A stretch of 64,000 nucleotides of DNA from positions 8,370,001 to 8,434,000 of the forward strand of contig NC_003283.11 in the NCBI RefSeq assembly GCF_000002985.6, read 5' to 3'. Origin of the DNA: Caenorhabditis elegans (lineage: Eukaryota > Nematoda > Chromadorea > Rhabditida > Rhabditidae). Below, in pieces: positions 60,135 through 64,000 of this stretch. The notes under the pieces were generated by a model. The model did not search any database and was not told where the DNA came from. It saw nothing but the letters and a program-made list of their open reading frames with translations. Within the stretch, counting starts at the first letter, position 1; the number at the start of each line of letters is the position of its first letter. A program made the translations under genes and the position numbers.

Positions 60135-63100
60135 ATTGAAAATTGAAATTCAAAATGATATGGAGACCGGTGTTAAATGAGAATAGTTCCGCGCGTCAGG
60201 CTGCCGTCGGAAAATAAAATAAAATAGGCGCTAATACACAAAAAAGTATTCAAAAAGCGGAGGATTCACACATAATCTCGTTAATATCGTTTTTCGCATC
60301 AACACACTCTTCACTTGGTGTGTGTGTCTGGGACAACTTTATTGGAAGACCAGTTCGATTGATTCGGTACTACTTTGATTACGAATACCATTCAAGTAGA
60401 ACGGGTACTGTTCGCTTAATTGCTCGATCTCGTACCGATAAACAAAAAAAAATACACATTTTCCCATTCAACTGTGTAAAAATGTTTCGTTATTTCTCAC
60501 CTCAAAGTCAGGGACACTGAAAATTTCTGTGACGCCATTGATGCTTTCACTCATTAGTGATTGCCCTTTGTCGACAACACGTCCAGCAACATCAGCTGCT
60601 GCCTGAATTAATTTTTTGTTAGAATTGATTTTTACTTTCGGTTATTTAAAATGATAAGACTTTTTGAAGAAGGCTTAGATTTTGGTATGTTTAAAGGTGC
60701 AGTAGAGTTAACATTTTTTGTTTTAAACTTGACAGAAAATATACCGTAATAACTGAATATTATTGTAAAACATGTATATAATTTTTAAAAAAAAATTTTC
60801 AGTTTTGAAAAAAGGGCTTAATTATTTTTCAATCACCAAATGGCATAGTTTTTTGACATTTTCGCGTTTTTCGGCAATATTGATTAGTTTTTCTTCATTT
60901 TTTGTTTTATATATAAATTCTAATCTGAAAAATAATTTGTCTATTAATTGATCTATTTTCAAACGTTTTTCCGCAAAAAAAGACGTTTCTTAATGTAAAA
61001 TTATCGATTTTTAGCCAGATTTTAGAGATTCAGCCAATTTCCTTCCGATGACCAAAGTTTTTATTTGCGGAAAAAAATGTCTGAAAATTTGACAATCGAT
61101 GTTTAAAATTATGACTAGCGGGCCCTGCGGGCCCGCCAGTTGTAGGGGGTGTAAGGCGAGTCCCCTTGCCGGGCGTAGGTTCTCGGCTTCGCCTCGAACC
61201 TGTTAGAGGGTTTGTGAAAATTTCAGTAGGTCAATGGGAGTCTTCTTAATTTTTGAGTTCGGTTTGACCAAAAACAGATGCACCCGATGAATCAGTTAAA
61301 GCTGAGTTTTGATTGATTGAAGTTTGAGGAGGCTTTATATTAGGGGAGACGTACCCATATTTTGTATAAAATCGAGTATTTCTATTCGAATCCCGATTAC
61401 TCACAAAAACAAAAAAATTTATCACTTGGTAGAATTGAACCAACTACCAAAAGTTCTGCAGTCATACGCACTAACCCCTCGGCCATGCGGGAGACACCTC
61501 AAACTGGGGTATAGGGAAGGGAAATTTCTGGAGGGAGTCGTTTTTCGATTCCGCTTTCTTCAATAATTACATGTTGAGAAAAGGCGCTCGAAAACCGTTT
61601 ATTACTGATATGTCAGCGGGAAAACGAATTTTTGAAAATTTTATTACAGGATTGTACTCATTATTGATTTCCCAAAAAGGAGACGTACAGTTGAGGGCTA
61701 TATCTTGTACACAGACAGATGTATAGAAAAAACAAGTTTTGGCCTGAAAATTAATAAAAATAATATCTCTTTGCAGAGTATTTCTAATGCGACGAAACTT
61801 CATCTTCCATTAAATAAAATCAAAAACTATGAATCAAAAATACATTCCGCAAAACTTTAGTGGAAAAAATGTTCAGGAGACGCAGGAAACCACTCCCCCC
61901 AGTACTAAATTTTTGAATTATTTTTTTCTTGAAAAATTTTCCCACTGAACTTTTTACAAATTTTATATGTCTCGATGCGTCTTGATGAGACCTAACGTCA
62001 ATTTTTGGAAAACTAAGAAAAATTGAAAACTGACCGAGTTATGTTTGAAAAAGTAGATTCGCGAAATAGGGGAAGTGTGCAAAATTTGGCACTTATTCGT
62101 CTTGCTCGGCCGACTCATAGAACTTTTTCCAATTCTGAGTTAAAAATCGTGTTCAGCGTACTTTTGTACGTGGGGTAAACAAAAAAAATATCAAAAAAGA
62201 TGAAGTAGAACTTGAGATAAAGACGAAAAACTACTTTTACGAAAAAAAAATTTTTTTTGGCAAAATGGCATTTTTTGGCCTTTTGTTTTATCACAACTTT
62301 TTTTGTTTTGCACTTATGAACTCAAACTTTTTTTCAAAAAATCAGTTTCTCTGAGTAGTATCTTGCACATGAGTTTGAAACAAAACAGAGCAAAACCCGA
62401 ATTTTAATTCAATTAAAACATGCTTTTTTGGGGGTAAAAAGAGCAACAAAAATTTTTTTCAGACTGGGGAAAGCCGTCCTGGGCTCAATTTTGCTCCGAA
62501 CTTAGTGCCGTTTTTTGCTCCACCGTGGGGCAAAATATTTCTAGTAGGATTTCAAATATTAGAACATGAAGTCACACGGCTCTGGAGTTATTAACGAAAA
62601 CGAAAGGGGACATTTTTTCGCAAGCCAAAAAAACGCGAAAAAGGGGCGGAGTCTGTACACTCGGCATTTATTAGAGGCTGCTTGGCAGAAACGAAAAAAA
62701 AATGAAGAAACTCCAATTAATGTAACCGGAAAACGCAAACATATGTTGCAGAATTGCAGAATTAAAAAAAATTTAGGAAAATTCTACATTTTTTAACAGT
62801 TGTAATTTCTCTCATTTCTATTGCAATTTACTGATTTCCCTTACCTTCGCCCCATTTTCAATCCCTGATTGTAGCGTATCTGCAGCACTTTTCGTATGTG
62901 TCACAACTCCGTGAGCAACAGTTTTTGTCCCTTGAACTGCTGTTCCAACGACTTTTTCGGCGCCAGATGTTACTGTACCTTGAATGGATTTTGCTCGGGC
63001 ACTGAAATTAATTTATTAAGAAACTTCGAGTCTATTAACTTTACCTTAAAGTTCTTCCAAGCTTTCCGAATGATCTCCTTGCAGCGTTTGGCGAAAATCT

Positions 63101-63920
63101 TCCGATATTCTTTCCTTCTGATGGAGTATCCAATTCGGAGAAACTTCTTGGCCTCTCATCATTACTGCTAGCTTGTGAAGATGTCCGAGATCTAGCTCTT
63201 AACTGAATTTCCTCATCTCCAAGTGTAGCTGATCTATTCCTTGACAAATCTCCTTTAGCTTCTTCACACGGAGAATCTTTTGTTTCTTCTGAAATTGCAG
63301 GCAAAGCAATATCACTTCCAAATTTTGGAGAATGATTTGAGTCAACAGATCCTGCTTCGAACGCTACTTCCTCGTTCTTCGCAATTTCAATTTCTCCATT
63401 TTGTTTTATTTGCTTCTGAAATGAAAAAAGTTTTCTTTTAAATTCTCACTATAATTTCTTACTTTTGGACTATCTTCAGGTGTTCGTAGATGATCTGGAT
63501 CGAAGATATCTCTCTTTTTCTCCGCTTTATCGCCAGTCAATCCACTTATTTCTTTGTAAACCGATACTGATTGAATTTCATCCATACTGAAACATCATAG
63601 GTTAATTATTCTTATTTTTCAAATTTGAAAATCCCACTTTGCGACCATTCCGTACAAGTCTGGACCATTTTCCTTCACTAATGGATGAGAAACATCGGGA
63701 TCGAACATCAAACAATTTGGAGTAACGAGAAGTGTTCCTGATACAGTTCCATCTGATTCAGTGACCTGTTTCACTTTGATCTTCAGAAACCGCTGTAAAC
63801 AATCTGTATCAGCTTCATCATTACTTCCACGTGGTATCGGAGCTGACTGGGTTTTTGTGAATGATCCTCTCCGAACATGAGCCGGAACAGCGCCCCCTGG
63901 ACCTTTTCGTATTCCATCTT
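46178..63920 (-). CDS. lmd-3: LMD-3, OXR1/NCOA7-type LysM-GRAM-TLDc protein (5' end outside window)
   Basis: Long-isoform exons in transcript order: 63638-63920, 63463-63586, 63045-63415, 62845-63001, 60501-60602, 59809-59927, 59200-59363, 58549-58618, 58282-58357, 57534-57639, 48371-48637, 47734-47900, 46512-46780, 46348-46457 and 46178-46293 (about 833 codons here; partial at the right). Exon 1 shown carries the conserved OXR1/NCOA7 block SGTLLVTPNCLMFDPDVSHP (GRAM-like). Next come Ser-rich linkers, the WFAVP...FLLQWSPDKYG block, and a C-terminal TLDc domain (YPWVNIYNSEKHGFSLATMY, GAVVSSAIRP, GTGDSCLLWRF, NHGSSQKCETFDN, FIIQFIEAYGF). The LysM domain should lie upstream of this window. OXR1/NCOA7 proteins protect against oxidative stress, and TLDc domains bind and remodel V-ATPase. 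The 8.9-kb intron 48638-57533 contains an alternative first exon. Confidence 0.85.
46781..47733 (-). other. lmd-3 intron with inverted repeat
   Basis: A 953-base intron within the TLDc-coding part. It contains the 18-base perfect inverted repeat listed separately. An 80-codon plus-strand open frame (46919-47161) is low complexity and not supported. Confidence 0.5.
47428..47564. repeat. Inverted repeat element in an lmd-3 intron
   Basis: AATTCCCTCCAAAATGAG (47428-47445) is perfectly reverse-complemented at 47547-47564. Between them are two ACCAATCAG copies and GC-richer sequence, unlike the flanks. The structure suggests a small non-autonomous DNA transposon; no terminal duplication was confirmed. 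Confidence 0.65.
48638..52054 (-). other. Intron 3' to the short-isoform first exon
   Basis: This 3.4-kb intronic stretch is pyrimidine-rich on the sense strand. A minus-strand frame (48318-48734) begins with a signal-peptide-like segment, but this is intron read-through past the TACAG acceptor at 48638. No nested gene is supported. Confidence 0.5.
52716..57533 (-). promoter_or_regulatory. Probable internal promoter region of the short lmd-3 isoform
   Basis: This is 4.8 kb of intron between exon 57534-57639 and the alternative first exon. A GC-richer segment at 54640-54790 (minus strand rich in CTCTCT and CGG) stands out and could be a transcription start region or an untranslated exon; this is inference. 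Other open frames (56681-57019 +, 56789-57250 -) overlap on opposite strands and look random. Confidence 0.35.
57640..58281 (-). other. lmd-3 intron, very AT-rich
   Basis: A 642-base intron with long A and T runs (57890-58100). No element is seen. Confidence 0.6.
61118..61200. repeat. GC-rich palindromic repeat block
   Basis: In an AT-rich intron, 61118-61137 is a near-perfect GC palindrome (GCGGGCCCTGCGGGCCCGCC). It is followed by two further foldbacks: GGCGAG...CTTGCC, and GGTTC...GAACC at 61178-61200. Three consecutive hairpins in 83 bases point to a dispersed structured repeat. Confidence 0.65.
61421..61495 (-). pseudogene. tRNA-like relic (tRNA pseudogene or tRNA-derived SINE head)
   Basis: On the minus strand a good A box, TGGCCGAGGGGTTAGTGCG (61486-61468), and a good B box, GGTTCAATTCT (61441-61431), are spaced as in tRNA genes. 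The T-stem nearly pairs. Between them the anticodon loop reads CTGCAGA (GCA would be Cys), but the anticodon stem and the acceptor stem do not pair, and the 3' side runs into a T tract. So it is not a working tRNA. It could be a decayed tRNA gene or the promoter part of a SINE. Confidence 0.55.
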
Positions 63921-64000
63921 CTGAAACATTAAAAGAATATTTAACCTTTGTTCTCAATATTCTTTTTTTCATTTCCTGTTTCTAGCAGAGCAACCAGAAG

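Larger units (their letters stand above)
60603..62844 (-). other. lmd-3 intron holding repeat relics
   Basis: A 2.2-kb intron between two Ala-rich linker exons. It contains a GC-rich palindromic block (61118-61200) and a tRNA-like relic (61421-61495), both listed separately. Plus- and minus-strand open frames here (61324-61566, 61567-61803, 62566-62796) have no families. Confidence 0.6.

Noticed and set aside
1..64000. CRISPR arrays, rRNA genes, bacterial operons, phage or LTR elements
   Set aside because: No regular spacer-repeat arrays, rRNA signatures or long terminal repeats were seen; the window is ordinary nematode nuclear DNA.

Overview
This is nematode nuclear DNA, almost certainly Caenorhabditis elegans chromosome V. 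The evidence is AT-rich sequence, short introns of 40-100 bases ending in TTTCAG, AATAAA polyadenylation signals, candidate SL acceptor sites just before start codons, and several worm proteins recognisable at residue level: GPA-3, HSP-17, GCY-7, PHO-6, VHA-18, POS-1 and the OXR1/NCOA7 homologue LMD-3. Exon boundaries were read by hand from splice sites. For every model the exon lengths keep frame and sum to a multiple of three. Gene names rest on remembered family sequences; no search was run.

Layout, left to right. (1) 1-8 kb: gpa-3 (+), a sensory G-protein alpha subunit, converges on a nematode-type secreted cysteine-containing protein (-). A small CK1/TTBK-type kinase (+) follows. (2) 8-15 kb: a GC-richer unexplained block, then a Thr-rich secreted cysteine-rich protein (+) whose second intron holds a decayed non-LTR (LINE) element. 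A second unknown secreted protein (+) converges on the small heat-shock gene hsp-17 (-). (3) 17-26 kb: the receptor guanylate cyclase gcy-7 (+) converges, 32 bases stop to stop, on the histidine acid phosphatase pho-6 (-). A charged coiled-coil protein ending in a CaaX box (+) is divergent from pho-6. (4) 26-41 kb: gene-poor. It holds one membrane protein (-) of zinc-ribbon plus two-helix type, resembling TMEM55/PIP4P, with a tiny first exon 3.3 kb upstream, then about 8 kb without a clear gene. (5) 41-45 kb: a C-type lectin (+), V-ATPase subunit H vha-18 (-) and the maternal CCCH zinc-finger gene pos-1 (+). (6) 46-64 kb: lmd-3 (-), with GRAM-like and TLDc regions visible. The LysM end lies beyond the right edge. 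Two internal alternative first exons give shorter TLDc isoforms, one with a potential N-myristoylation signal.

Functionally the window mixes chemosensory signalling (gpa-3, gcy-7), secreted or lysosomal proteins (acid phosphatase, lectin, cysteine-rich proteins), V-ATPase and TLDc proteins (TLDc proteins are known V-ATPase interactors), and embryonic cell fate (pos-1). These are independent single genes; no operon is evident. The most unusual items are the intronic LINE fossil, a tRNA-like relic and GC-rich palindrome in an lmd-3 intron, three inverted-repeat elements, the CaaX protein, and the alternative N-termini of lmd-3.
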